This document shows, one piece after another, positions 40,033 to 48,897 of a stretch of DNA of 50,247 nt. Position 1 is the first letter of the stretch, and every line of letters starts with the position of its first letter. Source of the stretch: an uncultured Chthonomonas sp. Its GTDB lineage: Bacteria; Armatimonadota; Chthonomonadetes; Chthonomonadales; CAJBBX01. A program made the position numbers and the translations under genes. The stretch spans positions 1-50,247 of the forward strand of contig CAJBBX010000155.1 in assembly GCA_903951425.1 (NCBI GenBank), written 5' to 3'. The notes under the pieces are model-generated. The model did no database searches. It saw only the letters and a program-made list of their open reading frames with translations, and was not told the origin of the DNA.

Positions 40033-41439
40033 ATGAGCACCTGCTGCACCGGGCGTAAGCCCAACATCCTTCTGCTGGGGATCGACTCCCTCCGCGCCGA
40101 CCACATGAGCTGCTACGGCTACCCGCTGAACACCACGCCGCATATGGACAAGCTCGCGGCCGAAGCCACCCTGTTCGAACACGCCATCAGCGCCCACATA
40201 CCCACCACCAGCGGTTACTCCAACATGCTCACCGGCATGGACTGCTTCGGCACCTCCGTCGTAGCCCTCCGGCACCGCGGCGGCCTCCGCGACGGAGTGA
40301 AGACGCTGGCCGAGATCCTGCGCGAGAACGGCTACACCACCACTTGCGTCGGATTCACCGGTAACCCGGCCTCCCGCGGCTTCGATACGTACCTGGACTT
40401 CTCCGGCTGGGGCGCCGAGAAGGACGGCAAGAGCCCGAAGGCCGAGAACCTGAACGCCGTGGCGATCCCCGAACTAAAGCGCCTGGCCGAGCAGGATCAG
40501 CCCTTCCTGCTCTTCCTCCGCCACATGGACCCTCATACCCCGTACCTGCCGCCGGCGCCCTTCGAGCGCATCTTCTACCACGGCGACGAGTGCGACCCGG
40601 CCAACCAGTCCATGGAACCGGTGATGACCTTCAAGCCCTTCTGCGACTACTTCGCGGCGTGGCTACCCGTGGGTTGCTCCGACAAGGACTACGTCGTCGC
40701 CCAGTACGACGGCGCGGTCGCCTATATGGACTCGGCCATCCAGGCGATCTTCACGTCGCTGGAGAAGCTGGGCATTGAGGATGAGACCATCGTCGTCATC
40801 ACCTCGGACCATGGCGAGACGCTCTACGACCACGACTGCTGGTTCGACCACCACGGCATGTACGACTGCACGCTGCACGTCCCGCTGATCATCAAGTACC
40901 CCGGTAAGGTCCCGGCAGGCAAGAGGATCACCGGCTACAACCAGCACAAGGACCTGGTCCCAACACTGCTCGAGCTCACGGGGATCGAGACGCCGGGCCA
41001 CGAGTTCGACGGCAAGAGCCTCATGGATATGGTGCGCGGCGAGGCGGCCTCCCACGAGACCGAGATCTACATCACCGAGTGTACCTGGATGCGGAAGCAC
41101 GGCTGGCGGACCCCTGAGTGGAAGCTCATGGTCGCGCTGGAGCCGGATTTCCACTTCAAGCCGCCCGTGGAGCTCTACAACCTGGTGCAGGACCCCGAGG
41201 AGTACAACAACCTGGCGGATACCTATCCCGACGTGGTAGCCTGCCTCAAGGGCCGCATGGATGCGTGGATCGCCAGGCGCGAGGCCGAGATCGGCGCCGA
41301 CAATCCCATGCTCACCCAGGGCGACTGGCACGGGTATGAGGGCGTAGGGCCGTTCACGTCATCGCAGCAGGCGTACGACACCCTGCATATCGGCGACCCG
41401 GGCCAGGCCGCCCGGCTGCAGGCCGAAGCCCGCAAGTAG
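40033..41439 (+). CDS. Sulfatase-fold (alkaline phosphatase superfamily) protein lacking the FGly motif
   Basis: 468 residues. The N-terminus has NILLLGIDSLRADHMSCYGYP with metal-ligand Asp18, and the C-terminal half VVITSDHGETLYDHDCWFDHHG and VPLIIKYPGKVPAG; these are classic sulfatase-family blocks. The site that becomes formylglycine, normally C-x-P-S/T-R, reads H-I-P-T-T (residues 55-59). His at the Cys position removes the known nucleophile, so it is either a phosphodiesterase- or phosphonate-hydrolase-like enzyme using a threonine, or catalytically altered. It has no signal peptide. The substrate is unknown. It is separated by 93 bases and a small hairpin from the gene before it. Confidence 0.85.
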   Translation: MSTCCTGRKPNILLLGIDSLRADHMSCYGYPLNTTPHMDKLAAEATLFEHAISAHIPTTSGYSNMLTGMDCFGTSVVALRHRGGLRDGVKTLAEILRENGYTTTCVGFTGNPASRGFDTYLDFSGWGAEKDGKSPKAENLNAVAIPELKRLAEQDQPFLLFLRHMDPHTPYLPPAPFERIFYHGDECDPANQSMEPVMTFKPFCDYFAAWLPVGCSDKDYVVAQYDGAVAYMDSAIQAIFTSLEKLGIEDETIVVITSDHGETLYDHDCWFDHHGMYDCTLHVPLIIKYPGKVPAGKRITGYNQHKDLVPTLLELTGIETPGHEFDGKSLMDMVRGEAASHETEIYITECTWMRKHGWRTPEWKLMVALEPDFHFKPPVELYNLVQDPEEYNNLADTYPDVVACLKGRMDAWIARREAEIGADNPMLTQGDWHGYEGVGPFTSSQQAYDTLHIGDPGQAARLQAEARK

Positions 41440-41470
41440 CGGCGCGACGGACTGGAAAGGACCAAGATAG

Positions 41471-42592
41471 ATGGCAGTCAAGGTAGGGATCGTGGGCATG
41501 CGCGGCATCGGCATGGGCCACGCCAACGCGCACAAGGCCGACCCCCTGAGCGACTTCGTGGCAGTCTGCGACGTCGTGAAGGCCCGCGCCGACGAGGCAG
41601 CCGAGAAGATGGGCGTCCGGGCCTACTATAGCCTGGCCGACATGCTGCGCAACGAAGACCTGGACATGGTGGACGTCACCACCGGCGGCTACGAGAACGG
41701 CAGCTGGCACTTCGAGCCCGCCATGGAGGCCGTCGAGGCCGGCAAGAACGTGCTGGTCGAGAAGCCGCTCTGCAACGACGTGGGCGAGGCCCGGCAGTTG
41801 GTCGCCAAGGCCGCTGAGAAGGGCGTCCGGCTGGGCTGCAACCTGAACCACTACTTCACGCCGCCCGCCGAGAAGGCCATGCAGTACATCAAGGATGGCC
41901 GCATCGGTGAGATGGTCTACTGTCTGCACAAGATGGGCTTCTCCGCCGGCGAGCCCACCTACGCGCCCATGAAGGACTCGCGCTGGTGGGGCTTCCCTTA
42001 TGCCCACCTGAAGGCCTTCCTGTCCCACCCGTTCAGCGTCATGCGCTACTTCTGCGGCGACGTCACGCACGTGCAGGCCTTCGCCAACCGGCCGGGTTGC
42101 CGCCGTAGCGCCAGCGACGTCATGCTCTCCTCGGTGAGCGTCAACGTGAAGTTCGCCAATGACTGCGTGGGCGTCCTGCTCAGCCAGCGCGGCGACGCCA
42201 CCTACGGCCTCGGCGGCTGGTGGAGCATCGAGGTCGCCGGCACCAGGGGCACCTTCTGCATCGAGAACTGCATCGAGAAGATCACGTTCTGGCCCGCGCC
42301 TGGCAGCGAGGCGGCCGGCTCCGCCGACAAGCCCGGCGGCGGCTCCAACGAGCCCGAGACGATGAACACCGGGATCACGGACTTCGGTGAGACCTTCCCC
42401 CGCCGCATCCACGCCTTCCTGGAGGATGTGGAGAACAAGGTCTACTTCGAGAACGTCCGCGCATCCGGCCGCGACGCCCTGGCCGCGCTGGAGTACACCT
42501 GGGCGGTCATGGAGAGCTACGAGCAGGGCGGGATCATGGTCCGCCCGCACCCGCTACCGCCGATCCACGGCGACCCGATGACCATCGGGTAG
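41471..42592 (+). CDS. Gfo/Idh/MocA family NAD(P)-dependent oxidoreductase
   Basis: 373 residues. A Rossmann start (VGIVGMRGIGMGHANAHK), AVCDVVKARADEAAEKMG, the conserved KNVLVEKPLCNDVGEAR segment and the C-terminal alpha/beta domain are present. These enzymes oxidise sugar or inositol-like alcohols or hydrolyse glycosides by a redox mechanism. AAGGA ten bases before the ATG. Fifteen bases up to 31 bases separate neighbouring genes, so it probably ends the transport cluster starting at 34429. The substrate is likely the same imported carbohydrate; this is inference. Cytoplasmic, no signal peptide. Confidence 0.92.
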   Translation: MAVKVGIVGMRGIGMGHANAHKADPLSDFVAVCDVVKARADEAAEKMGVRAYYSLADMLRNEDLDMVDVTTGGYENGSWHFEPAMEAVEAGKNVLVEKPLCNDVGEARQLVAKAAEKGVRLGCNLNHYFTPPAEKAMQYIKDGRIGEMVYCLHKMGFSAGEPTYAPMKDSRWWGFPYAHLKAFLSHPFSVMRYFCGDVTHVQAFANRPGCRRSASDVMLSSVSVNVKFANDCVGVLLSQRGDATYGLGGWWSIEVAGTRGTFCIENCIEKITFWPAPGSEAAGSADKPGGGSNEPETMNTGITDFGETFPRRIHAFLEDVENKVYFENVRASGRDALAALEYTWAVMESYEQGGIMVRPHPLPPIHGDPMTIG

Positions 42593-42622
42593 TCGATCGG
42601 CCGATCAGACGAACGACCGCGT

Positions 42623-42650
42623 GCCCGGCAGAGCCCCCGCTCCGCCGGGC
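42623..42650. terminator. Bidirectional hairpin between convergent genes
   Basis: GCCCGGC (42623-42629) pairs with GCCGGGC (42644-42650) around a 14-base loop. Short GC-rich stem without a T-tract, in the 80-base gap between two convergent stops. Confidence 0.45.
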
Positions 42651-42672
42651 GCGAGTCTGTCAGTGTCCTCGC

Positions 42673-45024
42673 CTACTTGTCGGCAATCAGCATCACCCGC
42701 GAGACCAGTCCTCCTGCCGCCGCGGCGGGGTTGAGGCTGGTGTGGACGCGGATGGCTATCTCGTTCCGAGCGCCGGGCTTCAGGGCATCCGAGACATCCA
42801 GCGAGAGCTCGTTGGGTCGCTCGTAGGCCTCGCGGTAGGCCTTGTGGCCGACGTAACGGGCGTTCACCCAGGCCCATGCCTCGGTCTCCGCCGCAGGCGC
42901 GAAGAGCCGCACATTCCGCCCCTTGGCCCACGCGGGCACATCGACGGTGAACCGGTACCAAGCCGCTCCCGTGTACGGATACCCGTCGCCCGCCATGAAG
43001 CCCTGCGCGTAGAAGGGCTTGGTGGTCGCCACCGTGGGCCATGCCGCCGCGCTAACGGAGGGCTCGTACCAGCCAGCGAAGCGGCCCGTATCCGTGGGAT
43101 CGGTGCGGAACGCCGTCTTCTCGGGCAGGAGCGCCACCAGGTCGCCTGTGCGCCCCTCGGTCTGGTCGGCCAGCTTGCGGTAGTAAGCGGCGCGGTCCAG
43201 GGCGCCCCAGTACCAGACACCGGAGTCGTACCGCTGCTCGTCGGCGAGGCAGTAGAGCGGGCTGATGGAATATAGCCGCTTCCGGCAGGCCATCATGGCG
43301 TCTGCCAGGCGGGCGGCTTCGCTGAACTTGCCGTCGTACTCGGCCTGGTTCATGGCCATGTAGGCCTTCAGGTGGTCGAGGATGAGCCGGTCGGCGCGCA
43401 CGTGGAGCTTCGAGCGCTCATCCTCGGCGAGGCGCTCGGCCTCGGCCACATGCCCTTCCAGAGCCGCGATCAGCTCGGGCGTGTACACATACGGCAGCAC
43501 CCGGTCCTCATGACCCAGCAGATGCGTGCCCTCGATGACCTGCTCGATGGCATCCCAGAATGCCATGGCAGGCGTCGCGGCGGCGGCGTACCAGTGGCTG
43601 TAGAAGTCCTGCGCTAGGCCCTTCACGTCGAGCGATGTGTTCCACTGCAAGCGCGCGCGCAGGTAGCGGGTGAGAATGCCACTCTCCATCCAGACGTTGC
43701 GCGACTCGCTGTGGAAGCCGATGACGCCCCACTTCTGCATCAACGGCAGGTCGTGCGCTATCTTGCGCGTCACCGGCACCGGCGTGAGCCCCGTGGTGAG
43801 CATCGTATAGTCGTACCCGTAGACCCAAACCTTGTCGCACATGCTGGCCCAGCGGCGCAGGTTCTGGCCCTGCCGCACCGATTGCCAGCTTTTTGGGTCG
43901 TCGTATGCGTGAAGCGTGTCCGACCAGATGGCGGCATACATGACGCTGATGTGCGGGTCGATCTCCACGCCGAAGGGCGGCAGGTCGCGGTTGGCGTAGC
44001 CGTTAGTCACCACGATCCGGTCCGGGAACTCCTTGTTGACCTCGCGGGTGACGGCGTTGACAAAGGAGAACCACTCCTCGCTGGTGCTCACCTCGGCGGG
44101 CTCGCCCTCGCGGCCGCCCAGCTGCACGAAGTTCTGGTTCAGCTTCCGCGTCTCCGCGCCGAAGTCGCGCGGCAGTCCGTCGTCCGGTGCGATCCCGTGC
44201 GACACCACGTTGGGGTCCGCGCGAAAGATAGCCTTGACCTTGTCGGCGGCCAGTTGCCGCGCCTCCGCGCCGGTGAGGTTGGGCAACGAGAGGTTGGGCG
44301 TGCCGTCGGCGTTCTTGGCGAAGAGCTCGGGCTTCGTCGCGGCCAGGGCGGCATCGGCCACCACGCCGCGCACGGAGGAGTCGCCCGGTATTGCGATGGG
44401 CGTCTCGGGGCTCATGCCGTTGCGCAGCTTCCATACCCGCTCCTGCGCGGCCATTTCGGCATTGGTATGCAGCCACCAGTTGCGGAGGCGGAATGATGGC
44501 GTCTGGCGGTCGGTCACCGCTGGCAGGCTCAGATCGGGCGTCGAGGGCAGGTACTCGCCAAAGGGACCGGGCATGTACCAGCGGGCGCCCAGCCGATGCA
44601 GCAGGCTGTAGACGGCGTACTCGGTGCCGTGGTACGGCCCGGCGTCGTTGCCGGCCAGCAGCAGCCTATCGGCGGTGCAGTGGAGGACGAAGCCCTCTTC
44701 CTTCCGCTCAGGCGTCAGGCCCGAAGGGATCGCCACGGCAGTCTTGGTAGCCGCCGGGCTGGGCCCGATCAGGATCAGGCGACCCGCAGGGGGCGCGTCT
44801 GCCGAGGCGATGGGCAGGAGGGCGCCCGATATCCTCCGGACGACGTCCTGCAGGTCCAGGGCTGCGGCGCGCCGCTTGGCGGCCTCCGGTCCAGGCGTCG
44901 TCGCCAGGCAAGCGGCGTCCACCACGATCGCCGCGGCGGGCTTGCCATCCTTGATCAGCACGAAGTCGGCCTCTGCGGCCGGAAGCAGGAGTACTGCGAG
45001 TGCGGCCAGGAGCCCGAGTGCCAT
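42673..45024 (-). CDS. Exported DUF4838 / GH67-N-like glycan-related protein
   Basis: 783 residues. A signal peptide (about 1-19) leads to a small alpha/beta domain resembling the glycoside hydrolase family 67 N-terminal domain (AALDLQDVVRRISGALL to LILIGPSPAA), then the DUF4838 TIM-barrel-like region (about 120-430, TEYAVYSLLHRLGARWYMPG; SHGIAPDDGLPRDFG; YAAIWSDTLHAYDD), then a helical region, and a C-terminal jelly-roll (about 640-783, WYRFTVDVPAWAKGRNVRLF; LSLDVSDALKPGARNEIAIRVH) of a sugar-binding type. DUF4838 proteins are predicted glycan-acting enzymes; the reaction is unknown. GGAGGA before the ATG supports the start. Divergent from the gene at 45159. Confidence 0.85.
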   Translation of the reverse strand: MALGLLAALAVLLLPAAEADFVLIKDGKPAAAIVVDAACLATTPGPEAAKRRAAALDLQDVVRRISGALLPIASADAPPAGRLILIGPSPAATKTAVAIPSGLTPERKEEGFVLHCTADRLLLAGNDAGPYHGTEYAVYSLLHRLGARWYMPGPFGEYLPSTPDLSLPAVTDRQTPSFRLRNWWLHTNAEMAAQERVWKLRNGMSPETPIAIPGDSSVRGVVADAALAATKPELFAKNADGTPNLSLPNLTGAEARQLAADKVKAIFRADPNVVSHGIAPDDGLPRDFGAETRKLNQNFVQLGGREGEPAEVSTSEEWFSFVNAVTREVNKEFPDRIVVTNGYANRDLPPFGVEIDPHISVMYAAIWSDTLHAYDDPKSWQSVRQGQNLRRWASMCDKVWVYGYDYTMLTTGLTPVPVTRKIAHDLPLMQKWGVIGFHSESRNVWMESGILTRYLRARLQWNTSLDVKGLAQDFYSHWYAAAATPAMAFWDAIEQVIEGTHLLGHEDRVLPYVYTPELIAALEGHVAEAERLAEDERSKLHVRADRLILDHLKAYMAMNQAEYDGKFSEAARLADAMMACRKRLYSISPLYCLADEQRYDSGVWYWGALDRAAYYRKLADQTEGRTGDLVALLPEKTAFRTDPTDTGRFAGWYEPSVSAAAWPTVATTKPFYAQGFMAGDGYPYTGAAWYRFTVDVPAWAKGRNVRLFAPAAETEAWAWVNARYVGHKAYREAYERPNELSLDVSDALKPGARNEIAIRVHTSLNPAAAAGGLVSRVMLIADK

Positions 45025-45158
45025 GCATATCCTCCGTCCATGGTGTCGGCCGCCCGCAGTGGACCAGCGGCGTCACCGTAGTCTTACCCCACATCGGGCG
45101 CCGCACGCTTCGGGCTACACTATGGCGACTATCAGCCCCGATCCCCTGTGAGGTACCT

Positions 45159-47261
45159 ATGCCCGCACGTCCGTCCCCGAGCCGCACCGTGTACGCCGCG
45201 CTGGCAACCGCCGCGGCCCTCGGCCTGCATCCGCTCGCGTCGTCTGCCGTCGCCGGCCCGGCGGCGCCCAGGCCTGCCCAGGCCCAGGGCACGATCCGTT
45301 TCCTACCGCTCAGCTCCGTGGAGCGGCAGTTCATCTACCGCAACCTGGGCTCGCAGGAGATCGAGTCGGAGCGGACGCGGTTCCAGGACGGCGGCTCCTA
45401 CATCGTCTACCGCTTCGCACTCAAGGCCAACACACGGGCCTCACTGGCCATGCGCATCACCGCGCAGTTCAAGGTGGAACTCTCCAGCGACGGCGAGCGG
45501 TTCGACACGGTTGGCCTCTACACCCGTGACAGCGGCGAGCCCTTGCGGCTCGACCTATCGCCCTACACGCGCAAGGGCGGCTTCGTCTACCTGCGTGTTG
45601 GCGACGGCAAGCCCGACGACGGCTGGGGCGGCAAGATCCACCAGATCACCGTAACCGGCGCCTTCCGGAACGCGCCCATCGGGCGGATCACCGAGATCAA
45701 GCCCATCTTCCTGCCGCAGCGCGACAACCTCTATGCCCGCTTGGCGCCGCCCAGCCGCCGCCTTTACCACTTCGCCGCCGAGGGATGCAGCGCCGAGGAG
45801 TCGATCCTCTTCCGCACGCTCCAAGGCTTGGTGAACCGCGACCGAAACGAGTTGCTGATCGCCGACCGCAACGGCATGTCCCGCGAGATGCTGCGTCAGG
45901 GACGCATCGACCACGTGGAGGAGATCCCTGGCGCCGCGGCCCTCTTCAACCGCTACTCCCGCCGCGACGCCGTGGTCTACGATCCGGCGCTCCACGGCTC
46001 GGAGAACTTGGCGGTCATCATCGGGAGCATGGAGGGCTGGGTCGTCACCCACCCTGACCTCGTCGCGCGCTATGGGCTACGCGTCCGCATGGACCTGCGG
46101 GGCCGATGGAAGAAGACGCTGGAGGGCTACAAGGAGCTCTACACCCACTACAAGGCGCGGTTCAACCGCCGAACGCTGGTCCTCTGCGCACCCACGAAGA
46201 GGCCGGGCCTCTACGACTACGCCATGGCGCACCGAACCTTCACCTTCTGGATCGTGGGCGGGACCGACGCCGATAAGCCCGGAGCCGACCGCTGGGCCGA
46301 GGAGGAGTGGTTCGAGAAGACCCTTTCCCGCGAGTTCCCGGTGAACATCCCCATCCTGGGGTACCCGCAGGTGGAGCCCTCCGACGGCATCGGCGAGAAC
46401 CGCGGCGTAGCCCTCTTCTCGCGGTGCGGCAAGTACCTCGTGCCCGCCGACCACATGGGCAATATGTCGCTGCTCTCGGCCTTCCCAAGCGCCCGCGACG
46501 CGTTCGCCATGCCGCCCGTGCGGAAGCTCCCACTGGACCGCGGCAAGGTCTACGCCTCGCTGGTGCTATCCGACGGCGATAACCAGTGCCTCTGGAACGG
46601 TCCCGGCTCGTTCATGCTCGAGTACATGCGCCGGATGCGCGAGAAGGGACCCCGCGACTTCGCCGTCTCCTACACCATGGGACCGAGCATTGTCGACCTC
46701 AATCCGGTCGCCTTCGCCATGCTGAAGACGCACCTGGAGACGCAAGACAGCGTGGGCGGCGCCGTCTCCGGTGTCGGCTATATGTACATGTCGTCGTACG
46801 GCGACAACTTCGGCAAGGACCGCGACCGCGTGGTGCGCGACTACGTCGCCCAGACCTCGGCCTACCTCGGCCACGCGGGCGAGCGCTGGAACTGGATCAT
46901 GGACTACGGCGGCCCCGGATCGGCGCGGCTGAAGGACTACGCCGGGCTGCGCAACTGCGTCGCGCTCATGGGCGGGTACGGTCGCGAGACGACCGACCCG
47001 GCCCGAACCGCCGAGCCCGTGGGCAACGCCGTGGCGTTCCACTCGGTGAGCCGCATGGTGGAGAAGGACGACGTCTACCGCGACGTGCGCCAGGTGATGG
47101 ACAAGGGCGTGCGCCCGCTCTTCCTGCACGTCTTCATCGGCAACTGGGGCCTCAATGCCGACCAGTACCGCGAACTGGCCGACCGCCTGGGCCGCGACGG
47201 CGTGGAAGTGGTGACGCCCGAGACGCTGGCCGACCTGTACAAGCAGAGCCGCAAGCCGTAG
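45159..47261 (+). CDS. Exported GxGYxYP-family putative glycoside hydrolase
   Basis: 700 residues from the ATG at 45159 with GAGGT upstream. A signal peptide (about 1-43) is followed by a beta-rich N-terminal domain (RFLPLSSVERQFIYRNLG; RVGDGKPDDGWGGKIHQI) and a large alpha/beta region. The family-naming GxGYxYP motif is present as GVGYMYMSSYGD, with Met in place of Pro. Other blocks are LVLSDGDNQCLWNG, WNWIMDYGGPGSARLKDY and FLHVFIGNWGL. The family is predicted to act on glycans, but no reaction is known. It is divergent from the DUF4838 gene with a 134-base shared gap, so co-regulation is likely. Confidence 0.85.
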   Translation: MPARPSPSRTVYAALATAAALGLHPLASSAVAGPAAPRPAQAQGTIRFLPLSSVERQFIYRNLGSQEIESERTRFQDGGSYIVYRFALKANTRASLAMRITAQFKVELSSDGERFDTVGLYTRDSGEPLRLDLSPYTRKGGFVYLRVGDGKPDDGWGGKIHQITVTGAFRNAPIGRITEIKPIFLPQRDNLYARLAPPSRRLYHFAAEGCSAEESILFRTLQGLVNRDRNELLIADRNGMSREMLRQGRIDHVEEIPGAAALFNRYSRRDAVVYDPALHGSENLAVIIGSMEGWVVTHPDLVARYGLRVRMDLRGRWKKTLEGYKELYTHYKARFNRRTLVLCAPTKRPGLYDYAMAHRTFTFWIVGGTDADKPGADRWAEEEWFEKTLSREFPVNIPILGYPQVEPSDGIGENRGVALFSRCGKYLVPADHMGNMSLLSAFPSARDAFAMPPVRKLPLDRGKVYASLVLSDGDNQCLWNGPGSFMLEYMRRMREKGPRDFAVSYTMGPSIVDLNPVAFAMLKTHLETQDSVGGAVSGVGYMYMSSYGDNFGKDRDRVVRDYVAQTSAYLGHAGERWNWIMDYGGPGSARLKDYAGLRNCVALMGGYGRETTDPARTAEPVGNAVAFHSVSRMVEKDDVYRDVRQVMDKGVRPLFLHVFIGNWGLNADQYRELADRLGRDGVEVVTPETLADLYKQSRKP

Positions 47262-47271
47262 CACGAACCAG

Positions 47272-47313
47272 CGGGGCCCCTCGCAAAACCATGATGGTCG
47301 GCGAGGGGCCCCG
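47272..47313. terminator. Long perfect hairpin between convergent genes
   Basis: CGGGGCCCCTCGC (47272-47284) pairs perfectly with GCGAGGGGCCCCG (47301-47313), 13 bp with a 16-base loop, between two convergent stops. There is no T-tract on either side. Confidence 0.6.
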
Positions 47314-47345
47314 TGGCTCGTCTGGTGCGGTCGCGGTTCGGCGGG

Positions 47346-48728
47346 TCAGAACTCCCGCTCGGTGACGATGCCGGGCTTGGGGGTCGGGTAGCGGCCGTCG
47401 GGACCGGGCTGCAGCGGCGCCTGCGTCTCGGAGGTCAGCTTGTCCAGCCCAGGAGCGAACTCGTGGTCGGAGTTCAGGATCTGGTCGTAGGTGATCTCCT
47501 TGCCCGTGTGAGCGGCCATGCGGCCCATGCTCGTCACCAGGCTGGCCTCAATGCCTCGCTTGGCCTCATTGTAGGGCTTGTCCTTCCGGATGGCCTCGAT
47601 CAGCGCGTCCCACTCGTTCTGGTACGGGTTCGTCCGGTCGGTTGATTGCCACTGCAGGTTGGCCGCATCGGCGTTCTGGCCTCGGTAGATGGCCGAAGGC
47701 CCGCCGCAGTCACTGGAGCGTGACGCGATAGCCAGCCCCTTGGTGCCGTGCAGGTAGCTGGAGTAGATGACCTGAGCGCCGTTCATGCACCGGCCGTCGA
47801 AGAAGAATTTGGTCCCGTCGGCAAAGGTGTACTCCACCGAGTAGGTATCGAAGTTCTGGTCCACCGCCGGGGCGCCGTTGGGGCAGTTCTTGTAGTGGCG
47901 TCCGCCCAGGGCCTGTGCCTTCACGGGCCAGGCGTCCTTCATCCAGCAGCAGTGGTCGATGACATGGATGTAGAAGTCGCTGAAGTTGCCGCCGCTGGCC
48001 CATAGGAAGCTGTGGAAGCGCCGCACCTGGTAGTCCAGGTCGCTGATGTCGGCGGGCTTAGCGGGCGACTCGAAGTAGCCGCCGGGCCCATGCATTCGGT
48101 AGCCCCGCATGAGCAGGATCTCGCCCAGTTCGCCGTTGCGAACGCGGTCGTGGAGCTCCTGCAGCGGGCGGGCGTGCCGCGACATGAGGCCTACGCCGAC
48201 CTTCAGGTTCTTGGCGATCGACTGCTCGGCCAGCGTGAGCATCCTCTTGCTGGTCGGGCCGTCCACGGTGATGGGCTTCTCCATAAACACATGGAGCTTC
48301 TTCTCGATGGCGTACTGGAAGTGGACCCAGCGGAATGCCGGCGGAGTGGTCAGGATCACCACATCGCCGGGCTTCAGGCAATCCATGGCCTTCCTGTAGG
48401 CATCGAACCCGACGAAGCGACGCGACTCGGGCACATCGACCTTGGCGCCGGCCTCTTTGCTGATGGAGTTGAAGCTGCCGTTCAGCCGGTCCGCGTAGGC
48501 GTCGGCCATGGCGATCAGTTTGATGGGCCCTGTCTGGGTGCTCAGAGCCTGCACCGCCGCCCCGCTACCCCGGCCGCCGCAGCCGACGATGGCTACCTGG
48601 ATCAGGTCGCTCCCCTGCACGTGCGCCGCCGGCAATTCGATGCCACCCAGCGCCGACAGCGCGGCGACCCCGCCGCCGGTCCGTAGAAACTCGCGCCGAC
48701 TTGTCGTTCCGTTCTCTTTCGTGTTCAT
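47346..48728 (-). CDS. Tat-exported Gfo/Idh/MocA family oxidoreductase
   Basis: 460 residues. A twin-arginine signal (TTSRREFLRTGGG, Arg11-Arg12, then a hydrophobic stretch to about 35) shows export of a folded, cofactor-loaded enzyme. The Rossmann domain reads IQVAIVGCGGRGSGAAV, with AMADAYADRLNG and LHVFMEKPITVDGPTSKRM. The C-terminal domain is GFO/IDH/MocA-like with the SDLDYQVRRFHSFLW stretch seen in Tat-exported planctomycete members. Such proteins are glycosidase- or dehydrogenase-like. AGGGGA lies before the ATG. It is a second, periplasmic counterpart of the cytoplasmic enzyme at 41471. Confidence 0.92.
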   Translation of the reverse strand: MNTKENGTTSRREFLRTGGGVAALSALGGIELPAAHVQGSDLIQVAIVGCGGRGSGAAVQALSTQTGPIKLIAMADAYADRLNGSFNSISKEAGAKVDVPESRRFVGFDAYRKAMDCLKPGDVVILTTPPAFRWVHFQYAIEKKLHVFMEKPITVDGPTSKRMLTLAEQSIAKNLKVGVGLMSRHARPLQELHDRVRNGELGEILLMRGYRMHGPGGYFESPAKPADISDLDYQVRRFHSFLWASGGNFSDFYIHVIDHCCWMKDAWPVKAQALGGRHYKNCPNGAPAVDQNFDTYSVEYTFADGTKFFFDGRCMNGAQVIYSSYLHGTKGLAIASRSSDCGGPSAIYRGQNADAANLQWQSTDRTNPYQNEWDALIEAIRKDKPYNEAKRGIEASLVTSMGRMAAHTGKEITYDQILNSDHEFAPGLDKLTSETQAPLQPGPDGRYPTPKPGIVTEREF

Positions 48729-48838
48729 GTGTCCCCTGGTTGGGCCGGGCTCTGCCCGTGACCTGCGCGGTCAGGGCAGTCCGACCGTGCTTCCGCAAAC
48801 AGTCTATCCCGAAACAGATGCCCGCACCGCATCGAGCA

Positions 48839-48872
48839 AGGGGGAGATGCCGAACTACCGGCATCTCCCCCT
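48839..48872. terminator. Strong hairpin between the GNAT protein end and the Tat-oxidoreductase start
   Basis: AGGGGGAGATGCCG (48839-48852) pairs perfectly with CGGCATCTCCCCCT (48859-48872), a 14-bp stem with a six-base loop, just after the minus-strand stop at 48898. T-tract is minimal. It probably ends the upstream gene before the next promoter. Confidence 0.65.
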
Positions 48873-48897
48873 GATCATCTGCGAGGGCTATGGCTGA

